From Robbsia sp. KACC 23696 (lineage in GTDB: Bacteria > Pseudomonadota > Gammaproteobacteria > Burkholderiales > Burkholderiaceae), in contig NZ_CP156628.1 in the NCBI RefSeq assembly GCF_039852015.1, positions 992,001 through 1,056,000 on the forward strand: a stretch of 64,000 nucleotides of DNA, in the 5' to 3' direction. This document shows, piece by piece, positions 1 to 8,763 of this stretch (position 1 is its first letter; each line of letters begins with the position of its first letter). A model generated the notes under the pieces. It was not told the DNA's origin, ran no database searches, and worked only from the letters and a program-made list of their open reading frames with translations. The position numbers and the translations under genes were made by a program.

Positions 1-201
1 CGCACTGATCGGCCCCACTCCCACGGTACGATCTCGCCCATCGTCGCAAGCAAGCAGGCTGACACCCCTTTCGGCGCGTCCTGTCGGCTCGTAGAGGGGT
101 CTCTTTTCCCGACCATAGGCCGCGCTGCAGTCGCCGCAACGGTCGTCGCGATCGTCTGCACGGTAAGGGACGGCACACGCCATGCTGAAGTCACGTTCCA
201 T
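1..201 (-). CDS. F-box-like effector array, copy P1 (5' part only, runs off left edge)
   Basis: This is the first 67 codons of an eighth member of the tandem family; the rest lies beyond the left edge. The N terminus reads MERDFS..., close to the MKRDF start of copy P3. The segment ends in VGPIS, which matches the EGPI that precedes the F-box-like motif in its neighbours. The start is 6 bases behind the TAA of P2. A GGAGGG sequence inside the P2 3' end can serve as its ribosome site. I find no hrpII-like box of its own at the usual distance, so it is probably co-transcribed and translationally coupled with P2. Function is inferred only from the family. Confidence 0.75.
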   Translation of the reverse strand, partial: MERDFSMACAVPYRADDRDDRCGDCSAAYGREKRPLYEPTGRAERGVSLLACDDGRDRTVGVGPISA

Positions 202-207
202 GACACC

Positions 208-2220
208 TTACCCTCCAATAGGGAGATCGAGATTGTCGGAGAACGGCAGGTCGAAGCGCTTGCTAAAGGCCGACTTTCCCGCGTTTGGGCCCAGGGAGGA
301 TTCAGGTAGGCGCTGACCGCAGAGTGGCAAATGGTGGAGTAAAACCGCGACGACTTCAGTCGATGGACGGGTTAATGAAGACCCCGGATGACAGAGAAAA
401 TCGACGACATCCTCCGCGATCATGGCGTCATAGGTCCATTCGTATCCGCATCGCTTTACCGCGTTGCGACAGCCAAACAACGTCGCGACGAAGGGAAGAC
501 GCTCGGCGAGCGAACAGGCTGCAAAGATAGACCACTCGGCCTCGGATATGACCGGGCAGCGTGCGGCGTGATCCACGTTTTCCGCGAAGGAGGACTGCGG
601 CCGCATCCGCGCGCTCCACATAGCCCGGGTTTCCCGGGCGACTATCCATTTAATCGACGCCTGAAGCGCCGGTATCGCATACTGCGGCTTACCGTCTGCG
701 AGAGCCTGGATGCATAAGGATTCCACGGATTTGGCGGACATCCCCTGAAATGAACCGTTGAATTGGCCGTGCATGGCACGTTGGTGGTCTGCTTCCATTT
801 CCGACGCGAGTCGCCAAAGGCAAGCCTTTATCGGCCAGGGCAAGCGCTCGATCCGCTGCGCCGTCGTCGGAAACACGACGACGGCAACCGGGTCGGTCAT
901 CTCGAAATACAGTCCCCAGAAATCGAATAAGGTGTGTCCGCCCAGGCCGCCTAAGTCAATATCCGACGTCGCGATGCCTAACACGCAATTTTTGATTGCG
1001 GTCCGATACGTTTCTGTTTGCCCCTCCCGCACCGCCGACCGCGAGCCGCTTTTCTTCGCCAGAAGGGACAAAAACGATTGGTGCAGCGACGCCGCGAATG
1101 CACCGTTATCGGAACCCCATCGTTCCGCGAGAAGGCCCAGATGCGTGGGTATTTCGGTCGCGCGCATAAACGGATCCGTAAAAACCGATTCCGCAACGGC
1201 AGCTGTGACACGCGGGATGATTTCCTCGGCGAGACAGTGTGCGCCGATACCGAATTGGTTCAGACACTTATCCCGGACCAATCGGAGCAGCGGAAACGAG
1301 AACGCCGTGTGGACCATCTTTCCGAGCACGTCTATTCGCGGCCTCGGATAATGGCGGTCGAAGTCCGCAAGTAGCGTGTAATTGGCGGTTCCGATCGCAC
1401 TACAGACATCCTTTAGCGGGTCGACGGCGAACAGAAAATCCATCCAGCGCAGCCGCGACAAAGTCGCTTCCGCGTCCCGCACGATGCGACGCGAATGGTC
1501 GTATGGCGCCGGAATCAAACCTAATAGCGGCGCATACATTTCCGCCGCGTAGAGATCCGACAGGCCGATGCTCTGAGACGCATCGAATGTGGCGTTGAGC
1601 AGCGCCGACTTTGTCGTATCGATCGTCAGCCGCCAAGCCAGCGCGGCTTGCGCGTCCGGGCTCGCTGCATCGGCGGATCGTAATTTGTAATAGCGGTTCG
1701 TCAGCGTCTGTAATGGCTCCGCCTTGCTTAGCGCGATATGCCCCGATTCCGAGGAACAGGCCATCCCGGCACGTCTGGCGTAACGCCTGATGGCGTCGCA
1801 TCGCGCCTCCAGACGCAGCGTCAGAAGCTTGCCGATGACCTCCGGCGCGGCGCGGGCTTGCACATGTCGATCCTGCGCCCACCCTTCGATCATCCGGTAG
1901 CCATCGAGAATCGAATCGGTGACGACCCTCAAATGTTTCTGAACCACGCGTGCGGCGCCCCGCACAGACATGGCTTCAGATGTCAGCAGATACGGGATAA
2001 TGAGACACCATAAATCGGTGGGCATACTCAATATCGGCCCTTCCGGGACCACTTCACCGGTCCACCGGACGTCGCGTCGATCGCGGATCGAGATGACGTC
2101 GCATTCCGTGGCGCGCTTCCCAAAGCGGCCGACTACCGGTCCATACAGCGTCTCGTGGCCACTGTCCCAGTGCTGACCACCGACGTCCCTGCTGTATGCC
2201 AGCTTGAAGTTGCTCTCCAT
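208..2220 (-). CDS. F-box-like type III effector candidate, copy P2
   Basis: A 670-residue member of the tandem paralogous family. Residues about 61-105 contain MPTDLWCLIIPYL followed by SEAMSVR. This keeps the F-box spacing: L/M-P-x-D/E-L, I at +8, YL at +11/12, acidic residue at +16, R at +21. The remainder shares family blocks: RLEARCDAIRRYA, YAAEMYAPLLG, RWMDFLFA, LPWPIKACLWR, ERLPFVATLF and a C-terminal KRFDLP. There is no signal peptide, membrane segment or leucine-rich repeat. The start is ATG at 2220, 30 bases below a TATATT that sits 32 bases after a TACG-N16-TTCG box. Family membership and promoter are seen. Delivery by a type III system and SCF binding are inference. Confidence 0.8.
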   Translation of the reverse strand: MESNFKLAYSRDVGGQHWDSGHETLYGPVVGRFGKRATECDVISIRDRRDVRWTGEVVPEGPILSMPTDLWCLIIPYLLTSEAMSVRGAARVVQKHLRVVTDSILDGYRMIEGWAQDRHVQARAAPEVIGKLLTLRLEARCDAIRRYARRAGMACSSESGHIALSKAEPLQTLTNRYYKLRSADAASPDAQAALAWRLTIDTTKSALLNATFDASQSIGLSDLYAAEMYAPLLGLIPAPYDHSRRIVRDAEATLSRLRWMDFLFAVDPLKDVCSAIGTANYTLLADFDRHYPRPRIDVLGKMVHTAFSFPLLRLVRDKCLNQFGIGAHCLAEEIIPRVTAAVAESVFTDPFMRATEIPTHLGLLAERWGSDNGAFAASLHQSFLSLLAKKSGSRSAVREGQTETYRTAIKNCVLGIATSDIDLGGLGGHTLFDFWGLYFEMTDPVAVVVFPTTAQRIERLPWPIKACLWRLASEMEADHQRAMHGQFNGSFQGMSAKSVESLCIQALADGKPQYAIPALQASIKWIVARETRAMWSARMRPQSSFAENVDHAARCPVISEAEWSIFAACSLAERLPFVATLFGCRNAVKRCGYEWTYDAMIAEDVVDFLCHPGSSLTRPSTEVVAVLLHHLPLCGQRLPESSLGPNAGKSAFSKRFDLPFSDNLDLPIGG

Positions 2221-2250
2221 GACATGCCACCCCCGTATATCGGTTCGCCG

Positions 2251-2312
2251 AATATACGAGACTCATTAACGTTGCAAACCCGGGGGCACGAATACGTCGT
2301 ACAGAACACGTA
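2251..2312 (-). promoter_or_regulatory. hrpII-like box plus -10 element for P2
   Basis: On the minus strand TACG (2312-2309), 16 bases, TTCG (2292-2289), 32 bases, then TATATT (2256-2251). The canonical HrpB target is TTCG-N16-TTCG, so the first half has one mismatch. The -10-like element fits the YANNNT placed about 30-32 bases downstream in Hrp promoters. The same geometry recurs in five other copies. Confidence 0.7.
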
Positions 2313-2416
2313 CTAACAGCGAAATGGGTGTGGGCACCGGCGGGTCTGAAAAGTCGTACTGACGCGACCACGGGCACCATGGTCTTGCCGGACAGGCCGA
2401 CACCCAGCGGACGACG

Positions 2417-4435
2417 TCAGAGCGATGTGTGTCGCATATCACTCTGCGCTTCGCTACGCCAAAGGGTCGCGCGCGCCGTCTCCGTCGACGGCAGGTCGAA
2501 ACGCTTCTCAAACGCCGCCTTGCCCGCGGTCCGTCCGAGTCGACTTTCGGGCAAGAATTCCCAAAATACCGGCAGGTAGTGCCGCAGAACTTGCACGACA
2601 TCCGGCGAAGGACGCGTCAAGCAGAACGTCGGATCGCTCAAGAGCACCCTGATATCGTTCGATATCAATGCCTCGAAGGTCCATGTGTAACCGCACTTGA
2701 TCATAAGCTCGCGATAGGCGGACAACATCGCGACGAACGGCAATCGCTGCGCCGCCGTGCACGCCTCGAGAATCGTCATCGCGACCGGTGTGCATCGAAG
2801 ATGCGTTTCCACATGCGTGGATGGCGCCGTATATGACGAAAGCGCGAACTGTTTCGGCCTGCCCGCCTCCGATCCGCACGCGCGCGTCAGCTCCCATTTC
2901 AATGCTGCCTGCAACGCAGGAATCGCGCGCTGCGGCATGCCGTCCTGCAGCGCGCGCACGCATAAGCGATCCACTTGTTCGACGGACAGGTGATGGAGCA
3001 TCGGGCAGGCATGGCCTCGGGCCGCACGGTGCGGGTCCGCATGTGCATCCGCCGCCACCCGCCAGAGTGTGGCCTGTAGCGGCCACGGCAATGCATCCAA
3101 TCGCGCCGAGACATCTATCGCCAGAACAAGTGCGTTGCGGTCTTTTATTTCAAAATAGAGTCCCCAAAAATCGACGACCTCGGATCCGGCGAGACCGTAA
3201 CGGTCGCCCTCACTCGGGCCGATATCCAGCACGGATGTACGTAACGCCGCGCGGACGGGCTCGGAGAGCGATGCCCAAGGTGTCGTGCGATCAAGTCTGT
3301 CCTTTGCCAGCGCGGTCAAGAAGGACTGGTGAAGCGATGCGGCGATGGTCCCTTCGACGTCCGCCCAAGATCCGATAAACCATTGCAAGCGCGCACGTAC
3401 GGTTCGTCCAGGCGTGGCGATCTGCGAGAGAAGCGATGCCACGACGCTTTCGGTGACGCGCGGAATGAGGCGCGCTGTCAAATCCTGGGGCGATATCCTG
3501 AATCGATTCAGGCACACATCTCGCATCGGCTTCCCGTGGGGCACGGTCATCGCTGCTTGAACGATCGAGGCGAGCACCGCCATTCGCGGTTGTGGATAGC
3601 TACGATCGTATTCCGTCGCGAGTGTATCGATCGCTTCCGCGATGGGTGTCCACACGTCTTTTATCGGAACCAAGGCATGGAGAAATTCCATCCATTGATG
3701 CAGTGGTAGATTGGCGGCAGCCTCGTTCATCACGCGCCGTATATGCGTTTCGGGATCGGATATCACGCCGAACAACGGCGCATACATCTCCGCGACGTAA
3801 AGAACGGATCGAGCAATACTACGCGGCAGATCGAATGTCATGCCACACAGTGCGGTCTTCGTGGAATCGACTGCGGACGTCCACGACCGCATGGACGCCT
3901 TTTGGTCGCTGCTCGATTCGAAGTCGGGTTTCTCGAAATATCGACACCTCATTGCCCACGTCGGCTCGATATTTCGGATAGCGACAACATGGCTCAGCAT
4001 TCCGATTTGCGCGGCATAGCGCTTGAGCATGCTACATCGTATTTCCACGCGAAAGGAAGCCATGCTCGCAATCACTGCGGAAGCAGGTAACGACGGCGTA
4101 CCCGCACGTTGCGACGCGAGATCGATCATCCCGCAGCCAGACAATATGGCATCGGTCACACCTTTCAGCTGACGTTGCGTCGCATGTGCAGTACTTCCGA
4201 GTGCGCGCTTTTCCGCCGACGACAAATACGTCGTAATGAGACACAAAATCTCCGGCAGCAGGCTTTTTATCGGGCCTTCAGCAGCATCGATGATCGGCAA
4301 GTCCGCGTCGACGTCTCGATGGAAAAATATCTCCCCATGGCCCAGCGCGTCGCGCCCATCGCAGGCGATGTCGTATTCCGCGCTATAGTCGCTGCTATAG
4401 TCGACGTCGTAGACCGTCCTAAAATCTCGCTTCAT
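2417..4435 (-). CDS. F-box-like type III effector candidate, copy P3
   Basis: A 672-residue family member starting at ATG 4435, 31 bases below its TATATT element. The N terminus is polar and serine/aspartate rich (DYSSDYSAEYD), compatible with an unstructured secretion signal. The F-box-like segment, residues about 55-105, is the most divergent of the array. It reads LLPEILCLITTYL and then AEKRALG, so the MP pair and the arginine are displaced or lost. Downstream it keeps the family blocks: YVAEMYAPLFGVI, HQWMEFLHAL, LPWPLQATLWR, QRAIPALQAALKWE, QRLPFVAML, GYTWTFEALI and KRFDLP. The C terminus runs about 23 residues past KRFDLP. It has a perfect hrpII box of its own. Confidence 0.8.
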   Translation of the reverse strand: MKRDFRTVYDVDYSSDYSAEYDIACDGRDALGHGEIFFHRDVDADLPIIDAAEGPIKSLLPEILCLITTYLSSAEKRALGSTAHATQRQLKGVTDAILSGCGMIDLASQRAGTPSLPASAVIASMASFRVEIRCSMLKRYAAQIGMLSHVVAIRNIEPTWAMRCRYFEKPDFESSSDQKASMRSWTSAVDSTKTALCGMTFDLPRSIARSVLYVAEMYAPLFGVISDPETHIRRVMNEAAANLPLHQWMEFLHALVPIKDVWTPIAEAIDTLATEYDRSYPQPRMAVLASIVQAAMTVPHGKPMRDVCLNRFRISPQDLTARLIPRVTESVVASLLSQIATPGRTVRARLQWFIGSWADVEGTIAASLHQSFLTALAKDRLDRTTPWASLSEPVRAALRTSVLDIGPSEGDRYGLAGSEVVDFWGLYFEIKDRNALVLAIDVSARLDALPWPLQATLWRVAADAHADPHRAARGHACPMLHHLSVEQVDRLCVRALQDGMPQRAIPALQAALKWELTRACGSEAGRPKQFALSSYTAPSTHVETHLRCTPVAMTILEACTAAQRLPFVAMLSAYRELMIKCGYTWTFEALISNDIRVLLSDPTFCLTRPSPDVVQVLRHYLPVFWEFLPESRLGRTAGKAAFEKRFDLPSTETARATLWRSEAQSDMRHTSL

Positions 4436-4466
4436 GCGCTGCCATCCCGTAATTTTCGCTATGTAA

Positions 4467-4528
4467 AATATACGTGATGTGTCTATCTTCTCAAAACACG
4501 GGTCCGAAGATAACCGTCAAGGTGCGAA
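4467..4528 (-). promoter_or_regulatory. Perfect hrpII box plus -10 element for P3
   Basis: On the minus strand TTCG (4528-4525), 16 bases, TTCG (4508-4505), 32 bases, TATATT (4472-4467), then 31 bases to the ATG of P3. Both half-sites match the TTCG-N16-TTCG consensus bound by HrpB in Ralstonia. Confidence 0.8.
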
Positions 4529-4616
4529 CCCGCCCCTCTTGAGCATGATCGTGCACGCACCATCGACAGTCAGGTTCCCGCGTATGCCTGGCAACACGGG
4601 TACTGACCGGCACCGT

Positions 4617-6518
4617 CTACCCGTTCATCCTGAGCATCACGTCCTGCAGTGGCAGATCGAATCGTTTCGCAAACGCCACCTCCCAACTGTTCCCGTCTAT
4701 CACATGCTGCTTTAATTGCCCCGCGCACTGTGGCAGGTAGTGTAGCAACACGGCGACCACGTCGGCAGGCGGAAAGAGAATCGCGTCGACGGAGTCGCAT
4801 ATCAATGAAACGACATCCATCTCTATCAACGCGTCATATTTCCATTCATAACCCTTCTTGATCAACATATCGCGATATCGGAACAGCGCTGCAACCAAGG
4901 GCAGACGTTCTATCAGCGAGCAACGCTCGAACACCTTCCAGGATTGCAACGATAACGTCGGATTATGGATTATCCGCAATTCCGCGTCAGTGGGATCCGA
5001 AGGCTCCTTGGGCCCCCAATCATCCGAAAACGCACAGGCCACCTGACATCGATGGAACGCCACCAGCGCTGGGATCGCCAACGCGGGTTTCCCTTCTTCC
5101 AGTGCCTTCACGTTTAAAGGATCGATCAAGGACCGACGTAGAATATAGAAAATCTGATCGTGATGGCCATTGAAAAAGCGTAACGGGTCCACTTTGGCAT
5201 TCATTATTGTTCGCCACAAGACGGACTGCAATGGCCAAGGGAGCCCGGCAATGCTTCGCTCGAAATCGGGAGATAGCCATTTCTCATGCGAAGCCGTCAC
5301 GGCGCAATACAAATCCCAAAATTCAGGCGTCACCGCTGCTGCAAGAGCGCATCGTTCGCTTTCACTCGGCGAAATCCCCAAGACCTGCGAACGCAAAGCG
5401 TTTTTTTCGCTTTCGGACAAGCTCGCCCACGACGTCGAACTGCACACCCCCTTCTCGGCGAGGGCGGACAGGAACGAGCAGTGCAAAGACGCGAAGAAAG
5501 CAGTACCCATATGGTCCCACGTCAAAGATGCACACCGCAAATATCCGACCATATTGAACGCGTCGTGGCTCTGTCCCGATAGGACAATGTCCACATGCGT
5601 TCGCGTGATACGCGGCAGGATTTCCTTCGTCAGACAATGTTCTGTGATGCCTATCCGACTGATGCGCATTTCACGCGCGGATCGATGCTGACATTTCATC
5701 GCATCACCGACAATGACAGACAGCATGTCAATTCGTGGAACCGGATAACTGCGGTCGTAATCGTTCGCAAGCGCTTTATAGGCGGTGGCGACGGGTTCAC
5801 AGAGCGTTTTTATCGGCCCAAGGGCATACAGAAAATCCATCCAACGGAGCATCGATAAACTGGCAGCGGCCTCGGCCATCACGCGGTAAACATGGTCGTC
5901 TGGGCTTGAAATGATGCCGAGTAGAGGCGCATACATCTCCGCAGCATATAGGTGGGAAAACGCTATGCTGGAGCGCGGGGCAAACGTTGTATCGAGAAGC
6001 TGGGTTTTCGTTGTATCCAACGTTAGCCGCCAAGCCTCCATCGACTGCGCATGTGGACTCCCTAGCGTCGGCATGTGCTTTTTGGAATAGTGGGGCTGCT
6101 CAGTCGACTGCGTTGCCAACGAATGGGTATCGGCATACGCCGTATCAGGGAAGCTAGCCAACCCGCGGACCTTCGCAAAACGTCTAATCATGTCGCATCG
6201 CACCTCCACACGTAGCGACATAAACCGGCGAAACACGTCGGGCGACACTATTTTATGGCGATTTTCCGGTCGCGTCGCGAGATCGATCAATCGACAGCCG
6301 GCTAGAATGGTATCCGTCAGGGTCTTCAGTTTCTCACTTACAAGATGCGCAGTGCATCGCATCGACATTGTCTCGGACGTCCAGAGGTAGATGGCGATGT
6401 GCTGCATGACATCCGCCGGCATACTTAATATCGGTGCCCCCGCCCATCCATCGTGTTCCATCCATTCCGCGTATCCACGGTGGCCGTCTCTTGTTTCAAG
6501 GCTGAATCCACTATCCAT
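4617..6518 (-). CDS. F-box-like type III effector candidate, copy P4
   Basis: A 633-residue member if translation starts at ATG 6518 (MDSGFS); a longer frame opens at 6626 but overlaps the end of P5. It has the shortest N-terminal region of the intact copies, with the F-box-like segment near residue 30. That segment reads MPADVMQHIAIYL then SETMSMR and keeps the spacing. Family blocks are present: RVEVRCDMIRRFAK, YAAEMYAPLLGII, RWMDFLYALGPIK, LPWPLQSVLWR, ERLPLVAALF, GYEWKYDALI and KRFDLP. It starts only 58 bases after the P5 stop. Its upstream sequence lies in P5 coding DNA and holds one TTCG half-site and a CATATT at 6552-6557, but no second half-site. Co-transcription with P5 is likely. 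Confidence 0.78.
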   Translation of the reverse strand: MDSGFSLETRDGHRGYAEWMEHDGWAGAPILSMPADVMQHIAIYLWTSETMSMRCTAHLVSEKLKTLTDTILAGCRLIDLATRPENRHKIVSPDVFRRFMSLRVEVRCDMIRRFAKVRGLASFPDTAYADTHSLATQSTEQPHYSKKHMPTLGSPHAQSMEAWRLTLDTTKTQLLDTTFAPRSSIAFSHLYAAEMYAPLLGIISSPDDHVYRVMAEAAASLSMLRWMDFLYALGPIKTLCEPVATAYKALANDYDRSYPVPRIDMLSVIVGDAMKCQHRSAREMRISRIGITEHCLTKEILPRITRTHVDIVLSGQSHDAFNMVGYLRCASLTWDHMGTAFFASLHCSFLSALAEKGVCSSTSWASLSESEKNALRSQVLGISPSESERCALAAAVTPEFWDLYCAVTASHEKWLSPDFERSIAGLPWPLQSVLWRTIMNAKVDPLRFFNGHHDQIFYILRRSLIDPLNVKALEEGKPALAIPALVAFHRCQVACAFSDDWGPKEPSDPTDAELRIIHNPTLSLQSWKVFERCSLIERLPLVAALFRYRDMLIKKGYEWKYDALIEMDVVSLICDSVDAILFPPADVVAVLLHYLPQCAGQLKQHVIDGNSWEVAFAKRFDLPLQDVMLRMNG

Positions 6519-6576
6519 AGCTGTGCATTTTCGTTCGTTGATGAGATGCAAAATATGTCGGGCGCGTGGCGAGTGA

Positions 6577-8601
6577 TCAGACCGCGCCGAAACGCATGCT
6601 TTTCTGGGATGGCCGTGCCAATTCAAGCGCGCGCATTACCTCGATCTGAGGAATATCGAAGCGCTCGGATATCGCCGCGATCATCGCTTCGATATCGAGG
6701 GAAAACTCTGGCATTGGTTTTTCACACAGCGGCAAATAATGCAAGACCACATCGACTGTCTCGGCGGAAGGATGGGTCAGTGAAGATCCTGGATCAGATA
6801 AGAATGCGACGATATTCGCCGAGACCAACTGGTCGTGCGGCCATGCGCATTGCAAATCCTCGGACAAATTCCGGTAGCTGAACAATGTCGCCAGAACCGG
6901 GAGTCGCTGCGCGATCGTGCAGCGCACGAAAATGGTCCATGCCAGTTGCGACAACGCCACCGTGGATTTCGCTATCTCGCCGACATTCGTCACCGGACCC
7001 GACATGTCACGTTCCCATGCAGCGTGACAAGCGCGGGTTATCTGCCATTTTAATGTCGCTACCAATACCGATATGGCGCACTCGGGGATGTCATCTTTTA
7101 GAGCTTTTGCACACAACGCCTCGACGTCAGCCGATAAAATTTCCTGATTGACCGCAATCGATCGGCCAAAAAGTGCCCGTTTTGGTAGCGCTTGCTTGTC
7201 TGCTGCAAGCCGCCACAACGCAGCCTGCAAGGGCCAAGGCAGCCGCATCACGCGTCGCCTCACTGGGACCGATTTGGTGGCAGCGATATGGAAATAGGCA
7301 TCCCAGAATTTCATGATCGTCAGTCCCTCCAGGCCGCGCTGCGCGCAATCGCCTGGGTCCATCCCCAACGTCTGCGTACACCACGCGGTACGAACCTGCT
7401 CGTTCAGCGATGACCGCGTCTGGACATCGTCCAAAGACTTCCGTGCAAGTACCGTGATAAAAGACTGATGCAAGGCGTGGAGAAAAGACGCGTCATCGCC
7501 GCCCCACGCACTGACATATCCGTTCAGATGGTCATACAAATTGAGGGGATAGCCGGAGGGTTCCAATAGTGATTCGACAATGCGTTCGGTGACACGCGGC
7601 ATGACGTGCGCGGTCAGGTGCTCCGAATCGATACCCATCCGGTTCAAGCAGTCGTCACGAACGCCAAGCGCCTCTCTGCGTGCCAACGTCAGGAAAACGA
7701 TCTCGGAGAGCAGGTCTACGCGAGGCATCGGATAGCTGCGGTCGAAGTCCCGCGACAGGACCTCATATGCACGCGTGACATGCGGGCTGATATGCTTTAT
7801 TTCATCGAGCGCGTACAGAAAATCCATCAGCCGTGCTTTGGAGAGATTGACGAGCGCCTCACCTATCACACGTTTTGTATGCGTATCCGCGTGCGAAATA
7901 ACACCCAGGAGCGGTGCAAACATTTCGGCAATATAGAGATCGCAAAGCGCGACACTCTTGCCAATGTCGGTCGCGTCTTGCAACAACGCCACTTTGGACG
8001 TATCGATAAGGTGCCGCCAGGTCGCCGCAGACTGTTCATGGTACGTTATCGCATCGACCGTCGGCACTTTGAAATAGCATGACTTAAGGAGTACAAGTCG
8101 GGGAAGCTTGCTAAGGAGATAGGGAATCGATGCCGCGAAACACGCCATTCCGGCTTGCTTCGCATAGCGTTTGATCATGTCGGAACGGACTTCCGGGCCG
8201 ACGGTCAGGCATCGTTCAATGACGTCGGGGGAGGACCATGTCTTGACGGTCTCGCATCGCATCATCTGATCGCGTACGTGACACGCATAGAGAATGGCGT
8301 TGCTGACGTCCGTCAAGTGCAAACGAACGGACTGCGCGGTACATCGGACCGACAGGATATCGGTGGGTCCTAAATGGGTTACGACAACACGCCATACGTC
8401 GCGCGGCATGTCCTGGATCGCAGCAATCGCCAGAAAATGCGGCGCGACTGTCGTGTCGCGCACGATGTTGCCCAAACCGGCGTCCCCAGCAAACGTCGCT
8501 TCCGCGTCTCGCACGCCTGCCTGTTCATCGCGCGCGCCATGCTCGTCGCCATAGTTCGAAGTGTACTCGGCACGCCCTGCCTGCCTACATCCGTTTTCCA
8601 T
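6577..8601 (-). CDS. F-box-like type III effector candidate, copy P5
   Basis: A 674-residue member starting at ATG 8601 (MENGCRQ), 29 bases below TATATT. The frame stays open to 8742, but that region contains the hrpII box, so the longer start is rejected. The F-box-like segment at about residues 75-120 reads MPRDVWRVVVTHL then TDILSVR, with H in place of the usual Y. Family blocks follow: RSDMIKRYAKQAGMA, YIAEMFAPLLGVIS, RLMDFLYAL, FDRSYPMPRVD, LPWPLQAALWR, QRLPVLATLFSYR and ERFDIP. The C terminus continues about 24 residues beyond that. It is probably the first gene of a P5-P4 transcription unit. Confidence 0.8.
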   Translation of the reverse strand: MENGCRQAGRAEYTSNYGDEHGARDEQAGVRDAEATFAGDAGLGNIVRDTTVAPHFLAIAAIQDMPRDVWRVVVTHLGPTDILSVRCTAQSVRLHLTDVSNAILYACHVRDQMMRCETVKTWSSPDVIERCLTVGPEVRSDMIKRYAKQAGMACFAASIPYLLSKLPRLVLLKSCYFKVPTVDAITYHEQSAATWRHLIDTSKVALLQDATDIGKSVALCDLYIAEMFAPLLGVISHADTHTKRVIGEALVNLSKARLMDFLYALDEIKHISPHVTRAYEVLSRDFDRSYPMPRVDLLSEIVFLTLARREALGVRDDCLNRMGIDSEHLTAHVMPRVTERIVESLLEPSGYPLNLYDHLNGYVSAWGGDDASFLHALHQSFITVLARKSLDDVQTRSSLNEQVRTAWCTQTLGMDPGDCAQRGLEGLTIMKFWDAYFHIAATKSVPVRRRVMRLPWPLQAALWRLAADKQALPKRALFGRSIAVNQEILSADVEALCAKALKDDIPECAISVLVATLKWQITRACHAAWERDMSGPVTNVGEIAKSTVALSQLAWTIFVRCTIAQRLPVLATLFSYRNLSEDLQCAWPHDQLVSANIVAFLSDPGSSLTHPSAETVDVVLHYLPLCEKPMPEFSLDIEAMIAAISERFDIPQIEVMRALELARPSQKSMRFGAV

Positions 8602-8630
8602 AACACGCTGCCCCCACATTTGAGTCACCA

Positions 8631-8692
8631 AATATACGGGACGCCGCGGAGATCGGGACATTGGGCTCCGAAGGAAACGCCGACGGCACGAA
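8631..8692 (-). promoter_or_regulatory. Perfect hrpII box plus -10 element for P5 (and P4)
   Basis: On the minus strand TTCG (8692-8689), 16 bases, TTCG (8672-8669), 32 bases, TATATT (8636-8631), 29 bases to ATG 8601. This is a perfect HrpB-type consensus and probably drives both P5 and the closely following P4. Confidence 0.8.
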
Positions 8693-8763
8693 GCGGATAA
8701 CGACAAAAGTCCGCGGGAGTGCCAGCCGCGGTCCTTTCGCACCTTAACCCGCGCGTATTTCCA

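Noticed and set aside
61-75. The 15-mer GACACCCCTTTCGGC at 61-75 recurs at 52061-52075
   Set aside because: One chance 15-base match is expected in 64 kb of this composition. One copy is in coding DNA and the flanks do not match.
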